Assembly (NCBI GenBank): GCA_023414355.1
Contig: JAEZOB010000003.1
Span: 122,126 to 186,125 of the forward strand
DNA length: 64,000 nt
Source of the DNA: Bacillota bacterium
Lineage (GTDB): Bacteria > Bacillota > Clostridia > Lachnospirales > Lachnospiraceae
Direction: 5' to 3'
Part shown: piece by piece, positions 34,591 to 43,981 of the stretch
Layout: every line of letters starts with the position of its first letter
Numbering within the stretch: the stretch's first letter is position 1
The notes under the pieces: generated by a model
What the model was told of the DNA's origin: nothing
The model's input: the letters and a program-made list of their open reading frames with translations, nothing else
Databases searched by the model: none
Position numbers and translations under genes: made by a program

Positions 34591-36219
34591 ATGAGCATGT
34601 TTTGTTTTCAATGTCAGGAAACTGCCAAAAATTCCGGTTGTACAATAAAAGGAGTTTGCGGTAAAAACGAGGAAGTTGCGAAATTGCAGGATCTTTTAAT
34701 TTATGTCTGTAAGGGAATTTCTGAGGTGGTAATAGAAGGAAAGATGGAACCGGCCACTCTTGGCGAAGTGAATCATCAGGTGCTGAAAAGTCTCTTTATT
34801 ACGATTACCAATGCGAACTTTGATGGCGAAGCAATTGAAAAGCAGATTTCTAAAATGCTTGTGTTGAGGGACAAGCTCAAGGCGAATACATCAGAGATTG
34901 AGCTTAAAGATGCTGCGACCTTCACAGTGTCTGACAGAACAACGATGCTAGAAAAGGCTTCGGAGATTGGAGTACTGGCTACTGAAAATGAAGATATACG
35001 GTCATTACGGGAATTGATCATATATGGATTGAAAGGAATGGCTGCATATACTCACCATGCACTTAATATTGGCAAAGAGAACTTCGAAATCTATGGCTTT
35101 ATCTATGAAGCACTTTCGGCAACCTTAGATGACTCAATATCAGTCAATGCGCTGGTTGATTTGACACTCAAAACGGGTCAATTTGGGGTCTTGGCGATGG
35201 CACTTCTTGATGAAGCAAATACTTCTAAATATGGAAATCCTGAAATAACTAAAGTTTATATCGGTGTTAGAAATAATCCGGCCATACTTATTTCGGGACA
35301 TGATCTTACAGATTTGGAACAGTTGCTGGAACAGACAAAGGGAACAGGTGTTGATGTTTATACCCATAGTGAAATGCTTCCCGCACATTATTATCCATTC
35401 TTTAAGAAATATGATAATCTGGTGGGTAATTATGGTGGATCCTGGTGGCATCAGGTAGATGAATTTGGTCCATTCAATGGGGCTATTCTTTTTACAACTA
35501 ACTGTATTGTTCCGCCAAGAACCGAAGAAATCAGAGACCGTATCTTTACCACGGGTGCAGCAGGATATCCGGGAAGTGTACATATTGAGGCTGACGGTAA
35601 TGGTAAGAAGGATTTTTCAAGAATTATAGAAATGGCTAAAACACTTCCTGCACCATCAGAAATGGAGACAGGAATGATTACAGGTGGATTTGCGCATGCG
35701 CAGGTATTTGCTCTTGCAGATAAAGTTGTTGACGCTGTGAAATCAGGTGCAATTAAGAAATTCTTTGTTATGGCTGGCTGTGACGGAAGAATGAAATCTA
35801 GAGAGTATTATACTGAATTTGCAAAGAAACTTCCTAAAGATACGGTAATCTTAACTGCCGGGTGTGCTAAATACAGATACAATAAGCTGGAACTGGGTGA
35901 TATTGGCGGTATTCCAAGAGTATTGGACGCCGGACAATGTAACGATTCCTATTCCCTGGCTGTGATAGCTTTGAAATTAAAGGAGATATTTGGTGTTGAT
36001 AGTGTGAATCAATTGCCAATCGCATATAATATAGCGTGGTATGAGCAGAAAGCGGTAATTGTACTGCTCGCATTGTTATACCTCGGGGTGAAGAATATTC
36101 ACCTTGGACCAACGCTTCCCGGTTTCTTATCACCTAATGTAGCAAAGGTACTTGTTGAAAGCTTTGGTATTGCAGGAATTGGATCAGTGGAAGATGATAT
36201 TACTATGTTCATGGCTTAA
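34591..36219 (+). CDS. hcp: Hybrid cluster protein (hydroxylamine / NO reductase)
   Basis: 542 residues. The N-terminal Cys5, Cys8, Cys17 and Cys23 (CxxC-x8-C-x5-C) mark a class I hybrid cluster protein with a 4Fe cluster. Hybrid-cluster ligands are seen in GGSWWHQ, TNCIVPP, AGCDGRMKSR, TAGCAKYRYNK and GQCNDSYS. Hcp reduces nitric oxide and hydroxylamine in anaerobes and protects against nitrosative stress. It stands as a single gene with a strong AAGGAGG site and its own terminator. Partner reductase Hcr is not adjacent. Confidence 0.95.
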   Translation: MSMFCFQCQETAKNSGCTIKGVCGKNEEVAKLQDLLIYVCKGISEVVIEGKMEPATLGEVNHQVLKSLFITITNANFDGEAIEKQISKMLVLRDKLKANTSEIELKDAATFTVSDRTTMLEKASEIGVLATENEDIRSLRELIIYGLKGMAAYTHHALNIGKENFEIYGFIYEALSATLDDSISVNALVDLTLKTGQFGVLAMALLDEANTSKYGNPEITKVYIGVRNNPAILISGHDLTDLEQLLEQTKGTGVDVYTHSEMLPAHYYPFFKKYDNLVGNYGGSWWHQVDEFGPFNGAILFTTNCIVPPRTEEIRDRIFTTGAAGYPGSVHIEADGNGKKDFSRIIEMAKTLPAPSEMETGMITGGFAHAQVFALADKVVDAVKSGAIKKFFVMAGCDGRMKSREYYTEFAKKLPKDTVILTAGCAKYRYNKLELGDIGGIPRVLDAGQCNDSYSLAVIALKLKEIFGVDSVNQLPIAYNIAWYEQKAVIVLLALLYLGVKNIHLGPTLPGFLSPNVAKVLVESFGIAGIGSVEDDITMFMA

Positions 36220-36298
36220 TGAAGCAGGAGAGGATAGCCTTGTAGAAGTATGAATTGATAGCCTATCATCTGAAAGTTAAGTATTCATCTTAGTTTTG

Positions 36299-36340
36299 CC
36301 CTTCGGTATGTGTTTGTGTAACATATCGAAGGGTATTTTT
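36299..36340 (+). terminator. Terminator after hcp
   Basis: CCCTTCGGTATGT (36299-36311) and ACATATCGAAGGG (36321-36333) followed by TATTTTT. The hairpin core resembles the terminator at 28718. Confidence 0.9.
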
Positions 36341-36482
36341 ATAAAAATAATTTGTTGATAAAACGTTACCAAAGATATACAATTACATAAAAATATTGTT
36401 CGCTATGTAGGAAGACATGAAAGAAAATAGGATGATCTTTGGAGTACATTAAAAATCGTCTATGATCAAGGAGATTGGAGAC

Positions 36483-37241
36483 ATGGAAGGTAGCTTTACA
36501 AGGAAGACCGTTATGAATAACGATATCGAAATCGAGTACTATACTAACAACCAAGTGAACGACAAAGCCACACTAATTTTATCAATGGGAATATGGGAAC
36601 CTGCAGAACGAGCGTTTCCCCTAATTTCACGTCTTATAGGAAGACATTGCATCGTGCTTAGTTATCGGGGGCGTGGTGGTAGCAGTACACCAGAAACAGG
36701 ATTTGACTGGAACCATCATATGACAGACATTGCATGTGTGCTTCAAAATGAACCAACCAATCAACCTGTATTTCTAGGTTTTTCAAAGGGAGTCTCTTAT
36801 ATGCTTGGTTATTTATCTGCAAATTTAGATATGCCAAAAGGAATCATTATTATAGATTATCCCGCTATTCATTCTCAATTACAGAAAGGGGCTGCTGGGT
36901 TCTGGGGTAACATGATCTATAACGGAAATCGTTTGGATCATTATGTTAATATCAATGCGTTGGAAGGGATAGAACTTGAATCAACCTATAAGGAATTTTA
37001 CGACCTCTTTCCAAAAATAAACTGCCCAATCTGGCTTTTTAGAGGAACAGCTACAGAAGCGGATATTCCATCCAATCTGACGGATGAGGATATATTAAAA
37101 TATAAATCCTCTGTAAATGAGCTAGAAATCATCGATTTTAAGTACAGCGGACATATGATTTTAGATGAAGAATTGGGGAAGGCCGTCAGCTATGTAAGTC
37201 GGATCCTAAATAAAATAGATATGGAAAACCATGCAGTATAA
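36483..37241 (+). CDS. Alpha/beta hydrolase
   Basis: 252 residues from the ATG at 36483 with an AAGGAG site nine bases ahead; an ATG at 36462 is an alternative. Alpha/beta hydrolase fold: oxyanion region SMGIWEPAERAF, LSYRGRGGSSTPE, nucleophile elbow GFSKGV (Ser), C-terminal catalytic His in YSGHMILDEE. Typical esterase, lipase-like or C-C hydrolase size; substrate unknown. The isolated gene lies between hcp and a MerR-like regulator, with about 250 AT-rich bases on its 3' side that show no feature. Confidence 0.85.
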   Translation: MEGSFTRKTVMNNDIEIEYYTNNQVNDKATLILSMGIWEPAERAFPLISRLIGRHCIVLSYRGRGGSSTPETGFDWNHHMTDIACVLQNEPTNQPVFLGFSKGVSYMLGYLSANLDMPKGIIIIDYPAIHSQLQKGAAGFWGNMIYNGNRLDHYVNINALEGIELESTYKEFYDLFPKINCPIWLFRGTATEADIPSNLTDEDILKYKSSVNELEIIDFKYSGHMILDEELGKAVSYVSRILNKIDMENHAV

Positions 37242-37488
37242 TGTAAAAATTTAAATTGTTAGGTACAGAAATGGCTAGATGAGTTTATCGATTTGTTTTC
37301 ATGGTATTCTAGAGTATATCAGACCAGTGAAGATGCAAATAGAATGGACTGCCTTTTCACTTTTGTTTTCAACGAGAAAATAACTAATATATAACAAATT
37401 TATGGATATGTACATGATATATAGTGTAATCTCAGATTTATGATAATGCAGAGAGTGATATTGCGTATTATATGGGAAAGGAGAAGGA

Positions 37489-38268
37489 ATGAAACCTATC
37501 AAAATTACGCAGGAAAAGACAAAATATTATGCTGCTGATTTGGCTAAGATGTATGGTCTTCATCCAAATACGATAAGGCAATATGAGAAATTGGGCTATA
37601 TATCTCAGGTACAAAGGAATACGAATCAATACCGCATGTTTGAAGAACTGCATGTACTTCAACTAAAGATATGTCGGTGTATCTTTGGTTACCCTTTTAC
37701 AAACAGACGAATAAGAAATGCAGGTAATGAAATACTATGGGCAATTGCTAAGAAGCAGTGGGATGCTGCAAGGCAATACACAGATTGCTATGTCAATATA
37801 ATAGAACATGAGATAGAGACTGCACAAAATGCAGCTTTAATGTTACGCAATTGGGCAATTCCGACCGAATGTAAAGGGAATCGCTTTGAAGTAAAAACGA
37901 TAACACGTAAGGAGACTGCTGATTATTTGGGGGTTACAGTTGAGACAGTACGAAATTGGGAAAGAAATAGTTTGATCACTTCGGCCGGAGTTGGCGGAAA
38001 AGGCGAAACATTGTATTTAAACACTGATTTAGGAAGAATGTGTGTCATATTCATGCTTTTGCAGTCTGGATATAGTGTGGCTTCAATACATCGTAGTATA
38101 TCAATGTATGACAAAGGTTTTATGGAATTAGTTACGCCAGCACTGAATACTCCGGAGCAGGATGAGCTTGTTTCTGTTGGGGATCGCTGGCTTTACGAAT
38201 TGAATAAATTGATGAAAGCCTCCCAGAAAATCCCCCAAATCATTGAAGAAATAAAATTGTATATTTAA
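37489..38268 (+). CDS. Regulator with two MerR-type helix-turn-helix domains
   Basis: 259 residues. The first MerR-like winged helix is at ~12-60 (YYAADLAKMYGLHPNTIRQYEKLGYIS), the second at ~135-205 (ITRKETADYLGVTVETVRNWERNSLI, ending in a coiled-coil-like SGYSVASIHRSI). Family members usually have one HTH plus an effector region; here two HTH modules occur in one chain. The middle (residues 60-130) is helical. It ends 70 bases before a RibD-like gene on the same strand, possibly its target. Confidence 0.8.
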   Translation: MKPIKITQEKTKYYAADLAKMYGLHPNTIRQYEKLGYISQVQRNTNQYRMFEELHVLQLKICRCIFGYPFTNRRIRNAGNEILWAIAKKQWDAARQYTDCYVNIIEHEIETAQNAALMLRNWAIPTECKGNRFEVKTITRKETADYLGVTVETVRNWERNSLITSAGVGGKGETLYLNTDLGRMCVIFMLLQSGYSVASIHRSISMYDKGFMELVTPALNTPEQDELVSVGDRWLYELNKLMKASQKIPQIIEEIKLYI

Positions 38269-38337
38269 ACCTTACATTTGTACACCACCCCTACATTCTA
38301 TGATATTTTATTCATATAAAAATAGGAGGTTATACAA

Positions 38338-39054
38338 ATGAAACCTAGAATTTTCGTTTATAATATCATGAGTCTTGACGGTCAAATAGGCTGGGTAAAG
38401 AATGATTTTACTTCAATGATGGAATACTATAAACTTGCATTTCGTTGGAAAGTTGACGCCGTCTTAATGGGTAGTAATTCGATTTACGAACTGGGAGAAC
38501 ATGAAGACATCTCAAGTGTTGCTGTGCTACCCAAACCGGAAGTCATGCCAATACCAGAAGAATTAAAATCACTGGTGTACAGCCCGAAACCTATGCTAAT
38601 CGTTACAGACAGTTCGGGACGGCTTGCGAACTGGACACTTATGCAGCAACAACCGTGGTTCGGTGATATAGTAGTCTTATGTTCCGAATCAACGTCCAAA
38701 AAATATTTAGAATACCTGGAGAAAAAAGGGATTAATTATTTGATAGCAGGGGAGAACAAAGTTGATTTCAACAAAGCATTGACAATACTCTCAGAGAAAT
38801 ATGGCATCAGCAGTATTAGAACAGACTGTGGCGGGAATTTAACCGGACATTTATTATCAGGGAACTTTATCGATGAGATTAAAATTCTAGTAGCTCCACT
38901 CATCATTGGAGGCAAGGCCATACCGAATCTTACAGAGGGTTACCAAAAGGGAGAACCAGTTAGGTTGAAACTAAAAGAGACAGAATATATTAACGAGGAA
39001 TATGTACTATTCACTTATGATGTAATAGGACAGATGAAGGGGATCGGCTCATAA
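38338..39054 (+). CDS. RibD C-terminal/DHFR-fold reductase
   Basis: 238 residues, TAGGAGG site. Standalone RibD C-terminal (dihydrofolate-reductase-like) domain: FVYNIMSLDGQIGWVK, DAVLMGSNSIYELGE, TDCGGNLTGHLLSGNFIDEIKILVAPLIIGG. In riboflavin synthesis this domain reduces the ribosylamino-uracil; standalone copies often serve other reductions. The stop codon TAATG runs directly into the GH1 relic, so the original downstream neighbour has been cut off at this point. Confidence 0.85.
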   Translation: MKPRIFVYNIMSLDGQIGWVKNDFTSMMEYYKLAFRWKVDAVLMGSNSIYELGEHEDISSVAVLPKPEVMPIPEELKSLVYSPKPMLIVTDSSGRLANWTLMQQQPWFGDIVVLCSESTSKKYLEYLEKKGINYLIAGENKVDFNKALTILSEKYGISSIRTDCGGNLTGHLLSGNFIDEIKILVAPLIIGGKAIPNLTEGYQKGEPVRLKLKETEYINEEYVLFTYDVIGQMKGIGS

Positions 39055-39495
39055 TGCGTACACACGAAGCAGCCCGTGATTCCATGAAGGCTGTGTGTCC
39101 GCATCTGAAAGTCGGCGTTACCCTTTCGCTGTCAGATATTCAGACGGAGCCCGGCGGTGAATCCATGGCCAAAGAGGAGTGGGAACTAGACTTCAAACAC
39201 TATCTGCCCTCCCTGCAAAAGGATGATTTCATCGGCGTACAGAACTACACACGCAAGCTCATAGGCGAAAAGGGATGCCTGCCTGCTTCTGAAGGAGCGG
39301 GCAGTGGCAGGGGTGCAGGCATGTGTAGCCGACAGTATTCCCGTTAAGGGATATATGTACTGGAGCTTACTTGATAACTATGAGTGGTATAAAGGCTTTG
39401 TAAAACACTACGGTCTAATCGAGGTTGATCGCAGAACACAAAATCGTACACCAAAACCGAGTCTTGGCATACTTGGCGGCTACTGTAATAAATAA
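39055..39495 (+). pseudogene. GH1 beta-glucosidase relic
   Basis: Only the C-terminal half of a GH1 glucosidase can be read, in two frames. First part (frame from 39054): KVGVTLSLSDIQTEPGGES, FKHYLPSLQKDDFIGVQNY. Second part (frame +1, from ~39304): IPVKGYMYWSLLDNYEWYKGF, the strongly conserved WSLLDN-EW region, ending PKPSLGILGGYC. The catalytic nucleophile segment (TENG) lies in the deleted middle, and the N-terminal half is absent. Thus a deletion and a frameshift have destroyed the gene. Confidence 0.85.
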
Positions 39496-39738
39496 AGGCT
39501 CAAACAAGGGATAAGAAGACAGTTATATTGTCTATTGTGATTTCTTTAAAAATAGTATTGTAGAGGCCCACTTTTCTATAGTAAAAGTGAAAATAGGAAA
39601 GAAGTTTGAAAAATGGAAGGACTTAATACTCAAAGGTACAATGTCGGGATATTATGAAACCATAGGATTGTTATTGATTTTTTAAGTAAAAACTAGAATA
39701 GTTCGTAATTCTAGTACAGATAATATGTTATAAATTAG

Positions 39739-40004
39739 AAGGAGGAAATTCCGGAAGGACTTCTAAATGATAGACTGCGTACATTTATTTGTGTTCAATC
39801 CTCTGGTGCCAATATTCCATGGATAATGAAGCCTATTCTTGATAGAGGGTTGAATTATGTGGAGGATATGATGAAGTTTATTGGTATAAGTAAATTTGAG
39901 AAACTTCTGATAGATGGTACAGGTACTACAGAAACGGAAAAATCTGAAGCTATAAAAAAGCGAAAAGTAAAATAGATACTATGATAGAGCAAATACAATT
40001 GTAA
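39739..40004 (+). pseudogene. Relic of a flavodoxin-like oxidoreductase, frameshifted
   Basis: Open from 39739 to a TAG at 39973-39975. Encodes RLRTFICVQSSGANIPWI, MKPILDRGLNYVEDMMKFIG and KFEKLLIDGTGTTETEK; a one-base shift in the A-run near 39953-39958 restores AKSKIDTMIEQIQL to a stop at 40004. The pattern looks like the C-terminal part of a flavodoxin-fold NAD(P)H-dependent reductase, but the family call is tentative. The N-terminal part is gone. Confidence 0.4.
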
Positions 40005-40014
40005 ATAAATTATA

Positions 40015-40062
40015 TATCATAGAGCATAGTTATGATGATATCATAGAGCATAGTTATGATGA
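40015..40062. repeat. Perfect 24-bp tandem duplication
   Basis: Two copies of a 24-base unit beginning TATCATAGAGCATAG. It lies in an open frame that reads EHSYDDIIEHSYDE and stops at about 40153; this short reading frame matches no family I know. The stretch 40063-40369 shows nothing else. Confidence 0.9.
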
Positions 40063-40369
40063 AATAGAAATGGTTACAGAAATCAGCACCTTACAGAAAT
40101 GTAGGGTGTTTTCTGATGCAATAATTCGTTCGTTAATAGGTTGGGATAATTGAAATTTGCCAAAATTTGTAGTACAATTAGTTGTCTGGTTTTATACAGG
40201 TAAAAATAGCGGAAGACATCGATACTACAAAATCCTATGTGAAACGTATTACTGAAAAATACTTTGACACCAGATATTAAAAATAGAAACATTTCCGTAT
40301 ACGAAAAGTAATGAGGAAAAGTAATTCTCTTAATATAATTGAAATTGAAAGGAGAGAGGGAAGAATTTT

Positions 40370-40948
40370 ATGGATGTTATGGAGGCTATCAACAACAGAA
40401 GAAGCATACGCAGATTTAGAGGCGATAAATTAAGCAATGATGTCATCCGAACCATTTTAGAGGCAGGCATCAAAGCACCGTCCGGCAAGAACAAACAGCC
40501 TTGGGAATTCGTAGTTGTAACAGGGGATAAAAGGATTGAAATGATGCAGGCTATGAGAGGAGGCATTCAAGCCTTCAAGTCGCAGTATGGAAACGTGGGC
40601 AGTGCTGAACACTCAGCGAATATTATGGAGAAAGCCCCCGCTACAATATTTATATTCAACCCTTATGGCGCATACCCCGGACAGGAGAAAACAGTAGATC
40701 AACAAATTACTGAGACAGTTGATGTTCAGTCAGTGGGAGCAGCGATTCAAAATATGATATTGACTGCTGCAAATCTCGGAATCGGATCTTTGTGGATCTG
40801 CGATGTGTTTTTTGCATATGAAGAACTCTGTAAATGGCTGAAGAAGGATTGTCAGATGGTAGCCGCACTGGCATTGGGTTACCCGGATGAAAGCCCGTCT
40901 ATGAGGCAAAGAAAAAATATAGATGAAGTAACTGAATGGATTTCATAG
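40370..40948 (+). CDS. Nitroreductase family FMN enzyme
   Basis: 192 residues. Nitroreductase fold: MEAINNRRSIRRFRGDKL at the N-terminus with the Arg residues that bind FMN phosphate, APSGKNKQPWEFVVV, DVQSVGAAIQNMILTAANLGIGSLWICD, then ALALGYPDE. Uses FMN and NAD(P)H to reduce nitro, quinone or flavin substrates. A flavodoxin-like gene follows 57 bases downstream on the same strand, an apparent redox pair. Confidence 0.9.
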   Translation: MDVMEAINNRRSIRRFRGDKLSNDVIRTILEAGIKAPSGKNKQPWEFVVVTGDKRIEMMQAMRGGIQAFKSQYGNVGSAEHSANIMEKAPATIFIFNPYGAYPGQEKTVDQQITETVDVQSVGAAIQNMILTAANLGIGSLWICDVFFAYEELCKWLKKDCQMVAALALGYPDESPSMRQRKNIDEVTEWIS

Positions 40949-41005
40949 AAAGCTGTAAAGAGATTTATTTATATACCCTTAGAAAATTAAGGAGGTCATA
41001 GAAAA

Positions 41006-41491
41006 ATGGTAATTGTTTATGAATCAAAAACGGGTTTTACCAAAAGATATGCCGACATGCTCTCTGCGAAGACCGGATTAAAGGTTTTTCGAGTCAAAGA
41101 GCTTGCAGGGGTTAATCACAATGAAGAAATAATTTTTCTCGGATGGATGAAAGTCGGGAAGATACAAGGTCTTAATAAACTGAAAAAATATAATGTCAAG
41201 GCTATTTGCGGATCAGGTACCGGACGAACTGCTGAGCCCGATACCAGAACAGTTATCGCTAGGAATAAGATTGAAAACATACCGTTTTTTTATCTGCGCG
41301 GTGGATGTTTCCCTTTGAAAGAGATAAGAGGTATGGATAAAATCATGCTGTCCATGTTTATAAAGATGCTTAAAAACCGTAAGGACAAGGATGAGAAAAT
41401 AGAAGAATCCATCCTTATTATAAAAAATGGTTTTGATGGCGTAAATGAGGGAAATCTTGCGCCTGTGCTGGATTGGCTGAATGCGAGGTAA
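41006..41491 (+). CDS. Flavodoxin-domain protein
   Basis: 161 residues, start behind GGAGGTC. N-terminal IVYESKTGFTKRYADML is the phosphate-binding loop of a flavodoxin. The layout resembles the flavodoxin/HemG-like single-domain family. The C-terminal part has KEIRGMDKIMLSMFIKMLKNRKDKDE, basic and helical. Probably an electron carrier or FMN reductase partner for the nitroreductase upstream. The SDR/CPBP chimera begins 12 bases further. Confidence 0.75.
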   Translation: MVIVYESKTGFTKRYADMLSAKTGLKVFRVKELAGVNHNEEIIFLGWMKVGKIQGLNKLKKYNVKAICGSGTGRTAEPDTRTVIARNKIENIPFFYLRGGCFPLKEIRGMDKIMLSMFIKMLKNRKDKDEKIEESILIIKNGFDGVNEGNLAPVLDWLNAR

Positions 41492-41502
41492 CGGAGGGTT
41501 TT

Positions 41503-41941
41503 ATGAAAAATGTAGTGATAACAGGCAGTACACGAGGTATTGGTTTATCTATGGACGACTTATATTGATCATTTAAGAGAGAGAATGCCATCGGCGGTGC
41601 AGACATTTTCATTTAAGTCAATTCTGGTCCTTATTATAACTTTGGTTATCACCTCTATTGTTTGCTTATATGAAGAAATGATTTATCGTGGCTTTTTTGT
41701 TGAAAGATTAAGTTGGTTTATGAAACCATATTCGGCTATCGCTATTTCAATGTTGCTTTTTACAAGCATGCATTTTACTCCGGGAAATCCAATTGCTATT
41801 TTGTTTGATCTTACGAGTGTCTTGCTAGATGGTATAATTTATGGTGTTATTTATACTAAGACACGCAACATTTATGCATCGTTCACCGCACATATGTTAG
41901 CTAATATATTCGGAATCATAATGTTTCGATTAATATTTTGA
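41503..41941 (+). pseudogene. Chimeric relic: SDR N-terminus joined to CPBP protease C-terminus
   Basis: 41503-41568 begins at a well-placed ATG (ACGGAGGG site) and reads MKNVVITGSTRGIGL, the dinucleotide-binding start of a short-chain dehydrogenase, then stops at TGA. In another frame, from about 41549 to 41941, sequence reads the CPBP (CAAX protease/bacteriocin-processing) core: LYEEMIYRGFFVERL with the EExxxR motif, TSMHFTPGNPIA and FTAHMLANIFGI. So a deletion has joined two unrelated genes. CPBP proteins act on prenylated or secreted peptides, but this one has no start of its own. Confidence 0.85.
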
Positions 41942-41950
41942 ACGAAGAAG

Positions 41951-42823
41951 TTATTCAATATCAATCTCTATGGAAGATAAATTTAATGCTTTACCGCCAA
42001 CTTTAACTCCTGCGATTTTATTTTCTTCAACAGCCAGGGAAACTAATATCTCCGATGGCTTTTTCATGGCATAGCCTTGTTCGATGACAATATGTGAAGT
42101 TTGATCAAAATTGATTTTACCATATTGATAAAGAAAACAGCCTAAGGCGCCATTTGATGTACCTGTAGCAGATTCCTCAGGGATCCCAAATAAGGGAGCA
42201 AAGTTTCTACAGCATGCGGTAGTATAATTATTTGTTTCTAATGAGAAAACATGATAACCGACTGCACAATATTTTCTACTGATATCAATTATTTTTTTAT
42301 AGTCCGGTTTTATGGAGTATAATACATCTGAATTTTTAATTGGCACTATGATATCCCTAAGACCTGTAGATACAATTTGAACCGGTAAATCATCATGGAT
42401 GTTGGTAATATCAATATTTAAGGAATCAGCGATTTTACTCTTATCAATTGTTTCATAAAAGACCGGCAGTGGCTGACTCATCATTATTGATGAGTCTTCC
42501 TTTATTTCAATTCCTAAAATTCCTGCTTTTGTTTCTTGCAAATAGTTGCCCGGTTTTATATACCCAAGGGCTGCCATAGTAAAGAAGGTTCCTATTGTAG
42601 CATGTCCACATAGATCGACTTCTTCATACGGGGTAAAGAATCTCACCTTAAAATCTGCCAAAATTGAATTTAAAACAAAGGCAGTCTCGCTAAAGCCAAG
42701 GATGGCAGCTATAGTTTGCATTTCTTTATCCGACAAGTAATCTGCAGCTAGAACAACTCCTGCTCCATTACCTCCTTCAGAAGTTTTCGCAAACGAATTA
42801 ATAGTATACGCTTTCACTTTCAT
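41951..42823 (-). CDS. PhzF-family isomerase (copy 2)
   Basis: 290 residues. Catalytic Glu in LGFSETAFVL (residue ~46), VDLCGHATIGTF and the second-half ATGTSNGALGCF. Differs clearly from copy 1 at 12086. It follows the ornithine cyclodeaminase gene at 32 bases on the minus strand, so it is the second gene of a two-gene operon. Substrate unknown; an amino-acid isomerisation next to a cyclodeaminase is an inference from context. Confidence 0.88.
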   Translation of the reverse strand: MKVKAYTINSFAKTSEGGNGAGVVLAADYLSDKEMQTIAAILGFSETAFVLNSILADFKVRFFTPYEEVDLCGHATIGTFFTMAALGYIKPGNYLQETKAGILGIEIKEDSSIMMSQPLPVFYETIDKSKIADSLNIDITNIHDDLPVQIVSTGLRDIIVPIKNSDVLYSIKPDYKKIIDISRKYCAVGYHVFSLETNNYTTACCRNFAPLFGIPEESATGTSNGALGCFLYQYGKINFDQTSHIVIEQGYAMKKPSEILVSLAVEENKIAGVKVGGKALNLSSIEIDIE

Positions 42824-42855
42824 AGTTATTTCTCCTGATTTTTAGATTTGTGATA

Positions 42856-43905
42856 CTAGATAGAAACAGTTGTACCAATGTTCAATTCTTCAGCCTTCTT
42901 AATAATATAATTAGAAACGGCAAGATCCTGCAGGGCAATGCCTGTACTATCAAATATTGTAATATCATTTTCTGAAGTCCGGCCGTAGGTATCGCCGCTG
43001 ATTAATGTGCCTATTTCGTTTAAGTGTTTCTCATCAATCATGCCTGATTTTATGGAAGTTTGTGTTTCACCAACGGAGGAAGCTTGATGAATGTCATCAA
43101 CAAAAACCTTAGCAGCAGCAAAGATTCTTGCGTCTATTTCCTGCTTTCCCGGCATATCTGCCCCAATACAGCTAAAATGAGTTCCGGGCCTAATCCAGTT
43201 GTTAAAAATATATGCTTTTTGAGAAGGTGTTACGGTTATCACAACCTCAGTTTTATTCAGGGCTTGCTCAATATTATCCACGGCAATGAAATCAATGGAA
43301 GCTATTTTTTTAATCCAGTTGTTATTCGTTGGATCGCCTTCGATATCATTTTTTATTGTACTAAGTTTCTCTTTAATCGAGTTTTGAAATTTTTCAGCAC
43401 TTTGGTATCTGAGTGGATGATAGATATATACTTTTTTTAGCGACGGCATTACCGAAATAGCTGCTGCGATTTGGAATACTGCTTGAGTTCCGGTACCGGT
43501 GACAATCAGAGTTTTAGTGTCTTGTTTTGCCAGATATTTTATACCGATTGCACCGGCGGCGCCTGTTCGCATTGCTGTCAAATAGCTTGCATTTATAATG
43601 GCTTTTGGAAATCCTGTTTTCAAGTCAAATATCATTGCTAAACCAGTTAAAGGCGGGAGGCTTTGCTCTATATTATCACCAAACCAGGCTACAAGCTTTA
43701 GTCCAAAGGAAGCTTCACTATACAAAACACCGGATTTTATATCCATATCTGCCTTGCCTTCAAACAGATCTTCGGAAATCAGCGGGAACAATCTTGCCTG
43801 ATGATTGGCCTTCAGGATATAAGCTTTTTCAACACATGCAATGGTATTACGAATATCCAGGATGACTTTTATATCATCATTGCTTAAAATTCTTACAGGT
43901 ATCAT
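42856..43905 (-). CDS. Ornithine cyclodeaminase/mu-crystallin family
   Basis: 349 residues. NAD(P)-dependent fold with the characteristic LTAMRTGAAGAIGIKYLA and the Rossmann loop IVTGTGTQAVFQIA, plus ITVTPSQKAYIFNNW and CIGADMPGKQEIDA. The family includes ornithine cyclodeaminase, alanine dehydrogenase (archaeal type) and imino-acid reductases, so the reaction is uncertain. Start at the ATG at 43905. It is divergent from the MocR regulator and shares its promoter region, so the phzF-ocd pair is probably the regulated operon. Confidence 0.88.
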   Translation of the reverse strand: MIPVRILSNDDIKVILDIRNTIACVEKAYILKANHQARLFPLISEDLFEGKADMDIKSGVLYSEASFGLKLVAWFGDNIEQSLPPLTGLAMIFDLKTGFPKAIINASYLTAMRTGAAGAIGIKYLAKQDTKTLIVTGTGTQAVFQIAAAISVMPSLKKVYIYHPLRYQSAEKFQNSIKEKLSTIKNDIEGDPTNNNWIKKIASIDFIAVDNIEQALNKTEVVITVTPSQKAYIFNNWIRPGTHFSCIGADMPGKQEIDARIFAAAKVFVDDIHQASSVGETQTSIKSGMIDEKHLNEIGTLISGDTYGRTSENDITIFDSTGIALQDLAVSNYIIKKAEELNIGTTVSI

Positions 43906-43981
43906 ATTTATCTTTACTCCATAGGTTAAATTCTTTGTGTCGATCTAATTATAGATAAAACTCATCGAAATGTCTCCAACC

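Larger units (their letters stand above)
39496..40369. other. Gene-poor relic stretch
   Basis: 874 bases with no intact gene. It holds the flavodoxin-like relic (39739-40004), the 24-bp duplication, and otherwise AT-rich sequence without recognisable structure. Confidence 0.7.

Noticed and set aside
40015..40153. Short ORF over the 24-bp duplication as a gene
   Set aside because: No ribosome site, no homology recognised, and it lies in a relic-rich stretch.
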